The notes under the pieces: generated by a model | The model's input: only the letters and a program-made list of their open reading frames with translations | Told to the model about the DNA's origin: nothing | The model's database searches: none | Made by a program: the position numbers and the translations under genes | Part shown: positions 20,357-28,586 of the stretch, piece by piece | Layout of the letters: the number at the start of each line of letters is the position of its first letter | Numbering within the stretch: position 1 is the stretch's first letter | Assembly: GCA_019509985.1 (NCBI GenBank) | Contig: JAEKLF010000033.1 | Coordinates: 1 to 64,000 of the forward strand | Length of the DNA: 64,000 nt | Reading direction: 5' to 3' | Source of the DNA: Burkholderiales bacterium | GTDB taxonomy: Bacteria > Pseudomonadota > Gammaproteobacteria > Burkholderiales > Burkholderiaceae_C

Positions 20357-20989
20357 TCAGGCGGCGCGCAGGCGCTGCTCTTCCTGATAGAGGGCGAACT
20401 CCTCGCGCAAGGCACGCGCGACCGCGTCGCGCTGGCCGATGCGGCGGTGGAAGGCCTTCACGGCCGGCCAGTCCGCAAGGTTGACGCCGGCATAGGGCGC
20501 CCAGTTCAGCACCACGGCGAGGTAGATGTCGGCAATGCCGTAGCTGCCCTCCAGGTGCTCATGCCGCTGCAGGTGTGCCTCCAGCACGCCCAGGCGCAGC
20601 GCGGCGCGGGCCATCGAGTAGGCCTTCACGTCGGCGCTCGCCTTCGAGTCCAGCAGCGGCACGAAGACGGCCTTGTGCAGCTCGGTGGCGATGAAGGCCA
20701 GCCACTGGCGCACGCGGGCGCGCGCGTCGGCTTCGGCGGGCAGCAGGCCGGCTTGCGGCCAGGCCTCGGCGAGGTACTGCAGCACCGCCGCGTTCTCCGT
20801 CAGCAGCCAGCCCTCGAGCGTACGCAGCGCGGGCACCTGGCCCATCGCGTTGATCTGCCAGTAGTCGCGGCCGTCCAGCGTGCGCTTGGCCTTGCCGTCC
20901 ACCTGCGTGAAGCGCGCGTCGGCGCCCACCTCGTACAGCACGATACGGCTCGCCAGCGAACAGGCCATCGGGGAAAAGAACAGTTCCAT
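20357..20989 (-). CDS. Glutathione S-transferase
   Basis: A 210-residue cytosolic GST. The N-terminal thioredoxin-fold domain begins MELFFSPMACSLASRIVLYE, with Cys10 at the beta-class catalytic position; QVPALRTLEGWLLTENAAVLQYLA supplies the glutathione-binding ENAA site. The all-helical C-terminal domain follows. The ATG at 20989 is chosen because it gives the conserved start. It is transcribed divergently from a TetR-type regulator with only 69 bp between starts, so it is the likely target of that regulator. Confidence 0.92.
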   Translation of the reverse strand: MELFFSPMACSLASRIVLYEVGADARFTQVDGKAKRTLDGRDYWQINAMGQVPALRTLEGWLLTENAAVLQYLAEAWPQAGLLPAEADARARVRQWLAFIATELHKAVFVPLLDSKASADVKAYSMARAALRLGVLEAHLQRHEHLEGSYGIADIYLAVVLNWAPYAGVNLADWPAVKAFHRRIGQRDAVARALREEFALYQEEQRLRAA

Positions 20990-21006
20990 GACGATCTCCA
21001 ACAATG

Positions 21007-21070
21007 TTTTTGTACTATATTGAACAGAAATCGGTCACGTCAACGAATTTCATTCAACGTGGTACAAAAA
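21007..21070. promoter_or_regulatory. Inverted repeat between GST and TetR genes, candidate operator
   Basis: TTTTTGTAC (21007-21015) and GTACAAAAA (21062-21070) form a perfect 9-bp inverted repeat separated by 46 bp in the divergent promoter region. A further imperfect dyad TGTACTATATTGAACA (21011-21026) overlaps the left arm. The right arm overlaps codons 2-4 of the regulator gene. Binding by the encoded TetR protein is an inference. Confidence 0.5.
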
Positions 21071-21688
21071 TCTGAAACGACCGCGCTCGCGCCACCTCGT
21101 CCGCGTGGCCGGCCGCGCAGCTTCGACACCGGCGCCACGCTGGCGCAGGCGACGCTGGCCTTCTGGCGGCAGGGCTATGCGGCCACGTCGATGGACGATC
21201 TCAGCGCGGCCACGGGTCTGAACCGCCCTAGCCTGTACGGTGCCTTCGGCGACAAGCACGCGCTGTATCTGCAGGCACTGCAGCTCTACACGGAGCAGTC
21301 CAACGCGGCCATCGCGGCGGCGCTGGCCGGGCGCTCGCTGCGCGAAGGCCTGCTGCGCGTCTACGAGCTGGCGCTGCAGCTCTACTACCCAGCCGACGAG
21401 GCCGCGCGCGGCTGCCTGCTGATCGGTACGGCGGCGACCGAGGCGCCGCGCGACGAGGCGATACGCCGCCAACTCGGCGACTCGCTGCACGGCTTCAACG
21501 CGGCCTTCGAGGCGCGGCTGCGCCAGGCGGCCGAAGGCGGCGAGCTGCCGGCCGCAACCGATGTGGCGATGCGCGCGCAGCTCGCGTCCGCGGTGCTGCA
21601 TTCGCTGGCGCTGCGCGCGCGCGCCGGCGATGCGCGCACCGATCTCGCCGCGCTGGCGGCGGGCGGCGTCGAGCTGATCTGCAGCTAG
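21059..21688 (+). CDS. TetR/AcrR-family transcriptional regulator
   Basis: A 209-residue repressor. The helix-turn-helix is ATSMDDLSAATGLNRPSLYG followed by AFGDKHALYLQAL, typical of TetR proteins. The C-terminal ligand domain has a Cys (ARGCLLIGTAATEAP), often seen in the AcrR subgroup controlling GST or reductase genes. No ATG fits; the GTG at 21059 gives MVQKSETTAL and the arginine-rich arm RPRGRPRSF. The stop TAG is part of the CTAG end of the palindromic element at 21685. Confidence 0.85.
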   Translation: MVQKSETTALAPPRPRGRPRSFDTGATLAQATLAFWRQGYAATSMDDLSAATGLNRPSLYGAFGDKHALYLQALQLYTEQSNAAIAAALAGRSLREGLLRVYELALQLYYPADEAARGCLLIGTAATEAPRDEAIRRQLGDSLHGFNAAFEARLRQAAEGGELPAATDVAMRAQLASAVLHSLALRARAGDARTDLAALAAGGVELICS

Positions 21689-21955
21689 GGCCTGTTAACC
21701 CTAGGGCAGTGAGCCGCGAAGGCCAGCCGCCAGGGGCCAATCAAGGCGCGGCGCGCCGCTCGCATTGATATGCGGGCAAGCGATGCAACGCGGAGTGGCC
21801 CCTGGCGGCTGGCCTTCCCTTCGGGTTGTGACTAGAAAGCCCGCGCGCGGCGTTGCGAAGCCTCGCTTGGGGCCTACCCAAGCTTCGTTTCGCGCCTTGC
21901 TCGCGGGCTTTCTGGTCACAACGCGGCCCGCTGCCCTAGGGTTAACAGGCCCTAG
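21685..21955. mobile_element. 271-bp MITE-like element with nested perfect inverted repeats
   Basis: The ends form a perfect 25-bp inverted repeat (21685-21709 and 21931-21955; each end starts CTAGGGCCTGTTAACC when read inward). Inside are a second perfect 22-bp repeat (21718-21739 / 21796-21817) and a third of 20/21 matches (21825-21845 / 21902-21922). No coding frame of note lies within. CTAG at both ends is either part of the repeat or a 4-bp target duplication. It has the make-up of a non-autonomous transposon (MITE). Both flanking convergent genes end with a TAG supplied by these CTAG ends. Confidence 0.82.
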
Positions 21956-22308
21956 TCCCGCGACGGGAACATGCGCTCGATGACGACGTCGATGACCATG
22001 CCGCACAGGCTGTAGATCAGCGAGCCGATCAGCGCAGCCGCGAAGCCCGTGACGGCCAGCCCGTCGAGCACGGACGCGGCCATCCAGAACATCACCGCGT
22101 TGATGATGAAGAGGAACAGGCCCAGCGTCAGCACCGTCACTGGCAGCGTCAGCAGCACGAGGATGGGCCGCAGCAGCGTGTTCAGCAGCCCCAGCACCAG
22201 CGCCGCAATCAGCGCCGAAGTGAAGCTCCGGACGATGACGCCCGGATAGAGGTGGGCGACGAGCAGCAGCGCACCGGCCAGCAGCAACCAACGGACGAGT
22301 GTCTTCAT
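21952..22308 (-). CDS. Phage holin family IV-like small membrane protein (PF04020 type)
   Basis: A 118-residue protein with four hydrophobic segments covering nearly its whole length, starting MKTLVRWLLLAGALLLVAHL, with the family pattern LIAALVLGLLNTLLRPILVLLTLP. The holin name is historical; members occur widely in chromosomes without phage genes, and their role is unknown. The ATG at 22308 is chosen because upstream codons are polar and unlike the family. The stop TAG comes from the right CTAG end of the palindromic element. Confidence 0.82.
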   Translation of the reverse strand: MKTLVRWLLLAGALLLVAHLYPGVIVRSFTSALIAALVLGLLNTLLRPILVLLTLPVTVLTLGLFLFIINAVMFWMAASVLDGLAVTGFAAALIGSLIYSLCGMVIDVVIERMFPSRD

Positions 22309-22379
22309 GGGCGTCGAGCATATCGGGCCGGCGCCCGCGCTGGCTGCGATGTGGCGCGACCGCCGCATGAGTCCATGCA

Positions 22380-22398
22380 AATAGGAATCGTTCGTATT
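22380..22398. promoter_or_regulatory. Fur box before tonB
   Basis: AATAGGAATCGTTCGTATT is an imperfect palindrome close to betaproteobacterial Fur boxes of the AATGAGAATCGTTCTCATT type. A -10-like TAATAT follows at 22404-22409, so Fur bound to iron would block the promoter of the tonB-receptor-piuC cluster. The genes downstream are all iron-uptake genes, which supports the call. Confidence 0.8.
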
Positions 22399-22440
22399 CG
22401 TGTTAATATTTTCTGCAACCTGTCCTCTCTCGTTTCGCCC

Positions 22441-23187
22441 GTGAAACCCGCTTTCGCCTTCGTCGCTCCCGCACCGGTTGCCGCCGTCTCTGCACGGCCC
22501 GCCGTGGCGCGCCTGCTACCTCGCCCGAGCTATGCCGAAGTGTCCGGCTCGGGCCATCAACGGATGTTTGCGGCCGGCGTCATCGCGCTGCATTTGCTGG
22601 GCCTGTGGGGCCTGAGCCAGATGCAAGACGTGCGCCGCACGGTGGCGCGCGTCGCGCCGGTCGTGGTGCGCCTGATCGCGCCCGCCGAGCCGCCCAAGCC
22701 GCTGCCCCCGCCGCCCGTGGCGATGCCGCAGTTGCAGGCGCCGGCGCCGATCTTCATCGAGCCGCCGCTGATCGCGATTGCGGTCGCGCCGGCACCGTCC
22801 GTCGTCGTTGCGGCGCTGCCGCCGCCCTCGCCCTCACCGGCCGTGGTGCAGCCCGCGCCGACACCGATCATCCCGGTCACGCCGCCTGCGGCGCCGGCGA
22901 TCAAGCAGATCCCGGCCAGCGCGGTGCGCTACCTGAAGGAGCCGCGCATGACGGTGCCGCTGATGTCCAAGCGGCTGCGCGAGTCGGGCATCGTGCACCT
23001 GCGCGTCGTCGTGGACACGCGCGGCCTGCCGCGCGAGATCAGCTTGGCGAAGTCCTCGGGCTTTGCACGGCTGGACGAACAGGCGCTGCAGGACATGCGC
23101 AGCGCCCGTTTCGTGCCGCAGACCGAGAACGGCCAGCCCGTCGAGTGGGAGGTCATCACGCCGATGTCCTACGAAGTCGACCGCTGA
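22441..23187 (+). CDS. tonB: TonB energy transducer
   Basis: A 248-residue TonB protein that passes energy from ExbBD to outer-membrane receptors. A single N-terminal membrane helix (about 42-58, AAGVIALHLLGLWGLSQ) is followed by a Pro-rich periplasmic spacer (about 80-150) and the C-terminal TonB domain ending FVPQTENGQPVEWEVITPM. The GTG at 22441 is chosen: an ATG at 22375 would put the Fur box and the -10 element inside the gene. No exbBD genes lie nearby, so these must be elsewhere. Confidence 0.85.
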   Translation: MKPAFAFVAPAPVAAVSARPAVARLLPRPSYAEVSGSGHQRMFAAGVIALHLLGLWGLSQMQDVRRTVARVAPVVVRLIAPAEPPKPLPPPPVAMPQLQAPAPIFIEPPLIAIAVAPAPSVVVAALPPPSPSPAVVQPAPTPIIPVTPPAAPAIKQIPASAVRYLKEPRMTVPLMSKRLRESGIVHLRVVVDTRGLPREISLAKSSGFARLDEQALQDMRSARFVPQTENGQPVEWEVITPMSYEVDR

Positions 23188-23281
23188 GCCCCTACCCGTT
23201 TCCCATCTAGCCATGCCGTGGGCGGCTCCCGATGCCGTCGTGGGCAAAGCCATGCCTATTGACGATCCATCGGAGAGTTTC

Positions 23282-25546
23282 ATGTCTCGCAAGAAGAACA
23301 AATCGACCGCCTCGGCCGCTGTGCTACTGCCGTTGGGCGCACTGGCCGCCGGCTTCGGCTTGGCCTCGGCCGCGCTGGCCCAGACGGCCCTCGCACCAAC
23401 AGCCCCCGCACAAGGCGACAACGTGCTGCCCGTCGTCCGCGCCAAGGCCAGCGCCGAACCGCAAGGCAAGGATGGCTACCAGGCCACCGAGACCCGCATC
23501 GGCAAGGGCAAGCAGGACATCCGCGACATCCCGCAGTCGCTGACCGTCGTCACCGAGAAGCTCATCGACGACCGCAACCTCGACAACGTCAAGGAAGTGC
23601 TGAAGAACACCGCCGGCATCACCTTCCAGGCGGCCGAGGGCGGCGAGGAGGACATCAAGATCCACGGCATCTCGCTGCAGAGCACCGGCGACATCTTCAT
23701 CGACGGCATGCGCGACCCGGCCTTCTACGACCGCGACACCTTCTTCCTCGACAAGATCGAGCTGCTGCGCGGCTCGGGCGCACTGATGTTCGGCCGCGGC
23801 AGCAGCGGCGGCGCGGTCAACCAGGTCACCAAGCAGGCGCTGCTGGCGGACCAGAACGAAGTCAACGTGACGGTGGGCAGCCACTCGCAGTTCCGCGCGG
23901 TGGGCGACTTCAACCGCCGCACCGGCGAGACGACGGCCTGGCGCATAGCCACCATGTTCAACCGCGGCGACAACGATGGCGCCGGCAACATGATCAACAA
24001 GGCCGGCGTGGCCGGCTCGGTGCGCACCGGCATCGGCGAGGACGACGAGTTCGGCCTGACGCTGTACGCACTGCAGAACGAGAACGGCATGAACTACGGC
24101 ATGCCGTGGATCAGGCCGACGGCGACCGCCGCGGCCAGCACGACGACGCTGATCCCCGTGGAGCCGACGGCCTATTACGGCATGGCCAGCGACCGCAACA
24201 AGGGCTCGGCCCACTATGTGATGGGCCAGCACACACACCGTTTCAGCCCCGACGTCGAGCTCGTCACCAAGGCCCGCTACGCGTCATACACCCGTGACCA
24301 GCGCGCCGGCACGGTGCGCTTCGCGCCGGCCGCGCTGCAGCCCGACAAGCTCCCCGTCGGGCTGGACACCTTCGGCCCGGACACCGTCATCAACCGCGGC
24401 ACCCAGCTCAAGGTGCAGGACATGCAGACCGTCACGGTGCAAAGCGACCTGAGCGCCAAGTTCAAGGCCGCCGGCTTCGACCACAACCTGCAGACCGGCC
24501 TGGACTTTGCTGAGGAGAAGAAGCAGGTCTACGCCGCCTACTCGGCGGCCCAAGGCGGCGTGGTGCCGCCCAAGCCGACGACGACCATCGGCGCGCCCGA
24601 CGACGGCGCCTCGATCAACGAGAGCCTGCGCAGCTTCCGCACCAACAACGACTACGTCTCCAAGGGCTACGGCGCCTATGTGCAAGACCTCGTGCAGGTC
24701 GCGCCGATGTGGAAGCTGCTGGCCGGCCTGCGCTACGACAAGCTGGACGGCAACTACAACGTCTACGGCATCCCCAACAACGCACCGACGCCGGTGACCA
24801 CCCAGCCCTACGCAATGAACATCTCGGCGTGGAGCAAGCGGGCCGCCGTGATCTTCCAGCCCAACGAGCAGCTGTCCTTCCATCTGATGGGGGCGACTTC
24901 GTTCAACACCTCGGGCGACACCTATTCGCTCAGCGCCACGAACCAGAACCTGCCGCCGGAGAAGTCCATCAACCTGGAATTCGGCGGCCAGTACGACTCG
25001 GCCGACGGCAAGCTGACGACGCGCTTCGGCATCTTCCGCGCCACCAAGCTGCACGAGCGCAACACCGATCCGCTGACCAACGTCGTCGAGCTGTCCGGCA
25101 AGCGCCACGCCGCGGGCGTCGACGTCGACATCACCGGCCGCATCACGCCCGAGTGGGAAATCTTCGGCACTTTCACATGGATGCCGGTCGCCAAGATCGA
25201 CATCTCGTCGGCCGCTTCCGGCGAGCTGCAGGGCGACCGCCCGTCGCTGACGCCGCGCTACTCCGGCAGCCTGTGGACCACCTACAAGATCACGCCGCAA
25301 TGGCGCGTCGGCGGCGGTGTGAACGCACGCAGCGGCCAGCAGCCCAACCGCAACCCGGGCTTCTATGCGCCCAGGTTCATCGTCGCCAACCTGATGGCCG
25401 AATACACCGTCGTCGAAGACGCGCTGCTGTTCCGCCTCAACGTCGACAATGTGGCCAACAAGCTCTACGCCGACTCGCTCTACACGGGCCACTACATCCC
25501 GGGCAAGGGCCGCATCGTCGCGCTGACGGGCACCTACAAGTTCTGA
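23282..25546 (+). CDS. TonB-dependent siderophore receptor (Fiu/catecholate type)
   Basis: A 754-residue outer-membrane receptor. The signal peptide is about 1-33 (ASAALAQ), the TonB box is probably LPVVRAKA (49-56), the plug domain begins near [16 protein letters not shown] and contains [20 protein letters not shown], and a 22-strand barrel ends in the usual aromatic residue (LTGTYKF). Similarity is to catecholate receptors such as Fiu. Start at 23282 follows GGAGAG at good spacing; upstream in-frame ATGs would spoil the signal peptide. Its location between tonB and piuC fits Fe(III)-catecholate uptake. Confidence 0.93.
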   Translation: MSRKKNKSTASAAVLLPLGALAAGFGLASAALAQTALAPTAPAQGDNVLPVVRAKASAEPQGKDGYQATETRIGKGKQDIRDIPQSLTVVTEKLIDDRNLDNVKEVLKNTAGITFQAAEGGEEDIKIHGISLQSTGDIFIDGMRDPAFYDRDTFFLDKIELLRGSGALMFGRGSSGGAVNQVTKQALLADQNEVNVTVGSHSQFRAVGDFNRRTGETTAWRIATMFNRGDNDGAGNMINKAGVAGSVRTGIGEDDEFGLTLYALQNENGMNYGMPWIRPTATAAASTTTLIPVEPTAYYGMASDRNKGSAHYVMGQHTHRFSPDVELVTKARYASYTRDQRAGTVRFAPAALQPDKLPVGLDTFGPDTVINRGTQLKVQDMQTVTVQSDLSAKFKAAGFDHNLQTGLDFAEEKKQVYAAYSAAQGGVVPPKPTTTIGAPDDGASINESLRSFRTNNDYVSKGYGAYVQDLVQVAPMWKLLAGLRYDKLDGNYNVYGIPNNAPTPVTTQPYAMNISAWSKRAAVIFQPNEQLSFHLMGATSFNTSGDTYSLSATNQNLPPEKSINLEFGGQYDSADGKLTTRFGIFRATKLHERNTDPLTNVVELSGKRHAAGVDVDITGRITPEWEIFGTFTWMPVAKIDISSAASGELQGDRPSLTPRYSGSLWTTYKITPQWRVGGGVNARSGQQPNRNPGFYAPRFIVANLMAEYTVVEDALLFRLNVDNVANKLYADSLYTGHYIPGKGRIVALTGTYKF

Positions 25547-25568
25547 CCCTGGAATCCCGCGCCACGCC

Positions 25569-26264
25569 ATGCTGCTGAAGATCCCCCAGATCCTCGACAC
25601 CGCCGGCCTGGCCCGGGCCCGCGAACTGCTGGCTGCCGCCGCCTGGGGCCATGGCCGCGCAACGGCCGGCCGCCAGGCCGCCCAGGTCAAGAACAACGAG
25701 CAACTGCAACCCCTGAGTGAGAAAGATCGCGAGCAGCACCGCGAGCTGCAGACGCTGGTGCTGCAGGCTCTTGAGAAGCATCCGCTGTTCTTCTCCGCCA
25801 CTCTCCCGAAGCGCGTGTTGCCGCCGCTGTTCAACCGCTACGCCGGCGCGACCAATGCCTACGGCAGTCACGTCGACCAGGCCGTTCGCTATCTCCCGGG
25901 CGGCACGCAGCGCGTGCGCACCGACATCTCGTGCACGCTCTTCCTCAGCGAGCCGGCCGACTACGACGGCGGCGAGCTGGTCATCGAGCACAGCTTCGGC
26001 GAGCAGCGCGTCAAGCTCGCGGCCGGCGACCTGGTCATCTACCCGGGCACCAGCGTGCACCGCGTCGAACCGGTCACGCGCGGCGAGCGGCTGGCGAGCT
26101 TCTTCTGGATCGAGAGCATGGTCCGCGCCGACGAGCACCGCCGCCTGCTGTACGAGATGGACATGAGCCTGATGAAGCTGCGCGGCGAGCTGGGCGAAAC
26201 GCCCGAGCTGGTGCAACTCACGGGCACGTATCACAACCTGCTGCGCATGTGGGCCAGCACGTGA
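25569..26264 (+). CDS. piuC: Fe(II)/2-oxoglutarate-dependent dioxygenase PiuC (PKHD type)
   Basis: A 231-residue cytosolic oxygenase commonly next to siderophore receptors. The iron ligands are His and Asp in [11 protein letters not shown] and the later His in [19 protein letters not shown], whose Arg binds 2-oxoglutarate. The family hallmark [18 protein letters not shown] is present. It lies 23 bp after the receptor. Its physiological substrate is not established; it affects uptake of siderophore-like compounds in Pseudomonas. Confidence 0.92.
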   Translation: MLLKIPQILDTAGLARARELLAAAAWGHGRATAGRQAAQVKNNEQLQPLSEKDREQHRELQTLVLQALEKHPLFFSATLPKRVLPPLFNRYAGATNAYGSHVDQAVRYLPGGTQRVRTDISCTLFLSEPADYDGGELVIEHSFGEQRVKLAAGDLVIYPGTSVHRVEPVTRGERLASFFWIESMVRADEHRRLLYEMDMSLMKLRGELGETPELVQLTGTYHNLLRMWAST

Positions 26265-26266
26265 GG

Positions 26267-26384
26267 CCCCTCGTCCAAGGAATACCTTGGCCGGTCCCCC
26301 GAGGGGACGGCGATGCTTGCGGCATCAAGCCGCAAGCACATCGCCCAGGCGGGCCGGCTTCGGAGCGGCCCGGCGCTCGGCCCG
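26267..26384 (+). repeat. Structured dispersed repeat, copy A
   Basis: This 118-bp sequence recurs in inverted orientation at 53790-53905. The first 33 and last 23 bases are identical and the middle is diverged. It folds well: CCAAGG-AATA-CCTTGG, an outer CCCCTCG / CGAGGGG pairing, and GCTTGCGG / CCGCAAGC inside a GGCGATG / CATCGCC stem. It fills nearly all of the gap between piuC and the hydroxy-acid oxidase gene. It resembles a REP-type intergenic element; I do not recognise a named family. Confidence 0.8.
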
Positions 26385-26394
26385 CAACATTGCC

Positions 26395-27528
26395 ATGAGC
26401 ACGCCACTCATCGAAGCCCTGCCCGAGGGCCTGGCCAACCTGGCCGACTTCGAAGCACCCGCCCAGGCCCGCGCCGATGCCAACGCCTGGGCCTATCTGA
26501 ACGGCGGCGCGGCCGACGAGATCACGCTGCGCGCCAACCGCGCAGCCTGGGATGCCATCAAGCTACAGCCGCGCGTACTGCGCGATCTCTCCGGCGGCCA
26601 CACGCGCGTGACGCTGCTCGGCCGCGAACTGCTGCATCCCATCCTGCTGGCACCCATCGCCTATCAGCGCCTCTTCCATGCGGACGGCGAGATCGCTATC
26701 GCGCACGCCGCCGCCGCACAAGGCGCCGGCATCCTGCTCAGCGCCCAGGCCAGCGTGCCGATGGAAGACGTCGCCGCGCCGATGCTGGCCGACCCGAGCG
26801 CCGGCCCGCTTTGGTTCCAGCTCTACTGGCGCGACGACCGAGAGTTCATGCGCGCGCTCTTGCGCCGCATCGAGGCGGCCGGCTACCAGGCCCTCGTGCT
26901 GACCGTCGATGCGCCGGTCCACGGTGCCCGCGACCGCGAGCGCCGCGCCGGCTTCAAGCTGCCCGACGACATCCGCGCCGTGAACCTCGGCGGCCTGAAG
27001 AAGCCGCTGGACCTGCAGCCCGGCCAGAGCGCGCTCTTCGACGGCCTGATGCCACGCGCGGCCACCTGGCGCGAGGTCGACTGGCTGCGCGCCCAGAGCA
27101 AGCTGCCGCTGCTGCTGAAGGGCGTGACGCATGCCGACGACGCGCGCGAAGCGCTGGTCCGCGGCGTGGCCGGCTTCGTCGTCTCCAACCACGGCGGCCG
27201 CGCGCTGGACACGCTGCCGCCCACCGCCGAGCTGCTGCCGCCGCTGCGCGCCGCGCTCGGGCCTGACGTGCCGCTGCTCGTCGACGGCGGCATCCGCCGC
27301 GGCACCGACGTGCTCAAGGCCATCGCGCTGGGCGCCAACGCCGTGCTGCTTGGCCGCCCCTACGTGCATGCGCTGGCGGCCAGCGGCGCCCTGGGCGTGG
27401 CCCACGCGCTGCGCCTGCTGCGCGACGAACTTGAAATCGCCATGGCCCTCAGCGGCTGCAAGACCCTCGCCGACGCCGGCCCGGCGCTGCTCTGGCCCGG
27501 CACCTTTTCCGAAAGGACATCTCCATGA
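26395..27528 (+). CDS. FMN-dependent alpha-hydroxy-acid oxidase/dehydrogenase
   Basis: A 377-residue TIM-barrel flavoenzyme of the lactate dehydrogenase/glycolate oxidase family. Features in order: N-terminal AWAYLNGGAADEIT, the FMN-site LLAPIAYQRLFH, VLTVDAPVHGARDRERR, LLLKGVTHADDA with the FMN Lys, the catalytic His266 in VVSNHGGRALDTLP, and DGGIRRGTDVLKAIALGA. The length is normal. L-lactate, glycolate and mandelate cannot be separated by eye. Its stop overlaps the next start (ATGA). Confidence 0.9.
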   Translation: MSTPLIEALPEGLANLADFEAPAQARADANAWAYLNGGAADEITLRANRAAWDAIKLQPRVLRDLSGGHTRVTLLGRELLHPILLAPIAYQRLFHADGEIAIAHAAAAQGAGILLSAQASVPMEDVAAPMLADPSAGPLWFQLYWRDDREFMRALLRRIEAAGYQALVLTVDAPVHGARDRERRAGFKLPDDIRAVNLGGLKKPLDLQPGQSALFDGLMPRAATWREVDWLRAQSKLPLLLKGVTHADDAREALVRGVAGFVVSNHGGRALDTLPPTAELLPPLRAALGPDVPLLVDGGIRRGTDVLKAIALGANAVLLGRPYVHALAASGALGVAHALRLLRDELEIAMALSGCKTLADAGPALLWPGTFSERTSP

Positions 27529-27815
27529 AACGCCTCCTCGCCACCGCCATCCTTGCCGCCTTCGCTGGCGCTGCCTTCGCCCACGGCAACGTGTCGTGCC
27601 CTGTCGTGCCCAAGGAAGAGAAGAAGCCGCAGATGGAACTGCAGAAGAAGCTCGAGTCCGAAGGCTGGAAGGTCCGCGTCGTCAAGAACTACAACGGCTG
27701 CTACGAGGTCTACGGCTTCGATGCGACGGGCGCGAAGGCCGAGGCCTTCTTCCATCCCAAGACCTTCGAGCGCGTCTACCCCGAAGACCAGCAGGCCGCC
27801 TCGGCGCCGAAGTAA
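27525..27815 (+). CDS. Exported PepSY-domain protein
   Basis: A 96-residue protein with a signal peptide (1-19, AGAAFAHG) and one PepSY module: LQKKLESEGWKVRVVKNYNGCYEVYGFDATGAKAE contains the conserved helix then strands. Cys residues at the start (VSCP) and middle (NGCYE) could pair in the periplasm. It is coupled to the oxidase gene and lies 3 bp from a cytochrome b561 gene. PepSY proteins often accompany small b-type cytochromes. Confidence 0.87.
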   Translation: MKRLLATAILAAFAGAAFAHGNVSCPVVPKEEKKPQMELQKKLESEGWKVRVVKNYNGCYEVYGFDATGAKAEAFFHPKTFERVYPEDQQAASAPK

Positions 27816-27818
27816 GGC

Positions 27819-28376
27819 ATGGCCGGCGCCACGCGCATCCACGTCTGGGACGCGCTCGTGCGCGTGCTGCACTGGACGCTGGCCGCCGCCGTCACCACCG
27901 CCTGGGTCAGCGGCCGCTGGCCGCCGCACGACTTCGACGCCGTGCACCACACGGCCGGCTACGTGGCCGGCGCGGCGGTGCTGCTGCGCCTGGCCTGGGG
28001 CTTCACCGGCGCCCGCTACGCGCGCCTCGCGCAGTTCGTGCGCGGCCCGCGTACTGTGCTCGCCTACGCCCGCGCGATGGGCTCGGGCCATGAGCCGCGC
28101 TATGTCGGCCACAACCCGTTGGGCGGCTGGATGGTGCTGCTGCTGTGGAGCAGCGCCTTCGCGCTCGCCTTGACCGGCTGGCTCTACACGACCGATTGGC
28201 TGTGGGGCTATGAGTGGCTGTCGGACCTGCACGCCGCGCTCGCCTGGCTCATCGCGACGCTCGTCATCGGCCACCTCGGCGGTGTCGTCGTGGCGAGCTG
28301 GCGGCATCGCGAGAACCTCGTTGGCGCGATGTTCAGCGGCCGCAAGCGTGCGCCCGAGGGCGACGACATCGCGTGA
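27819..28376 (+). CDS. Cytochrome b561-family membrane protein
   Basis: A 185-residue di-heme-type membrane cytochrome with four helices. Candidate heme ligands are His in VWDALVRVLHWTLAAAV, HHTAGYVAGAAVLLRLAWGF, and the later DLHAALAWLIATLVIGHLGG. It ends the oxidase-PepSY-cytochrome unit, so electrons from periplasmic redox reactions or the quinone pool could pass through it. The partner is not known. Confidence 0.88.
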   Translation: MAGATRIHVWDALVRVLHWTLAAAVTTAWVSGRWPPHDFDAVHHTAGYVAGAAVLLRLAWGFTGARYARLAQFVRGPRTVLAYARAMGSGHEPRYVGHNPLGGWMVLLLWSSAFALALTGWLYTTDWLWGYEWLSDLHAALAWLIATLVIGHLGGVVVASWRHRENLVGAMFSGRKRAPEGDDIA

Positions 28377-28586
28377 GAACACCGCCGCGGCGGACCTCGA
28401 TTGACGCGAGGCCGCGACAACGCTGATGTTTCCTGGGGAGATACGCGTTTCCTCCTGGGAGAAAGCCTTCTCTTCCCCTATGGAGCGCAGTACCATCGCC
28501 GCCGCAGGGTGCTAGAGAGAAATGAAGGCTTACGCGGCCTTCACCCGGACCCGGCACATCAACAACCTTTGATGGAGTGAATCAAC

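Noticed and set aside
20447..21058. Long N-terminal extension of the TetR regulator at 21059.
   Set aside because: The extension is antisense to the GST gene and has no homology; the family length starts at the GTG.
21952..22308. The holin-family gene as evidence of a prophage.
   Set aside because: The family is common in chromosomes without phage genes, and no capsid, tail, lysin or integrase gene is nearby.
22375..22440. ATG at 22375 as the tonB start.
   Set aside because: It would place the Fur box and the -10-like TAATAT inside the coding region. The GTG at 22441 gives a normal cytoplasmic tail before the membrane helix.
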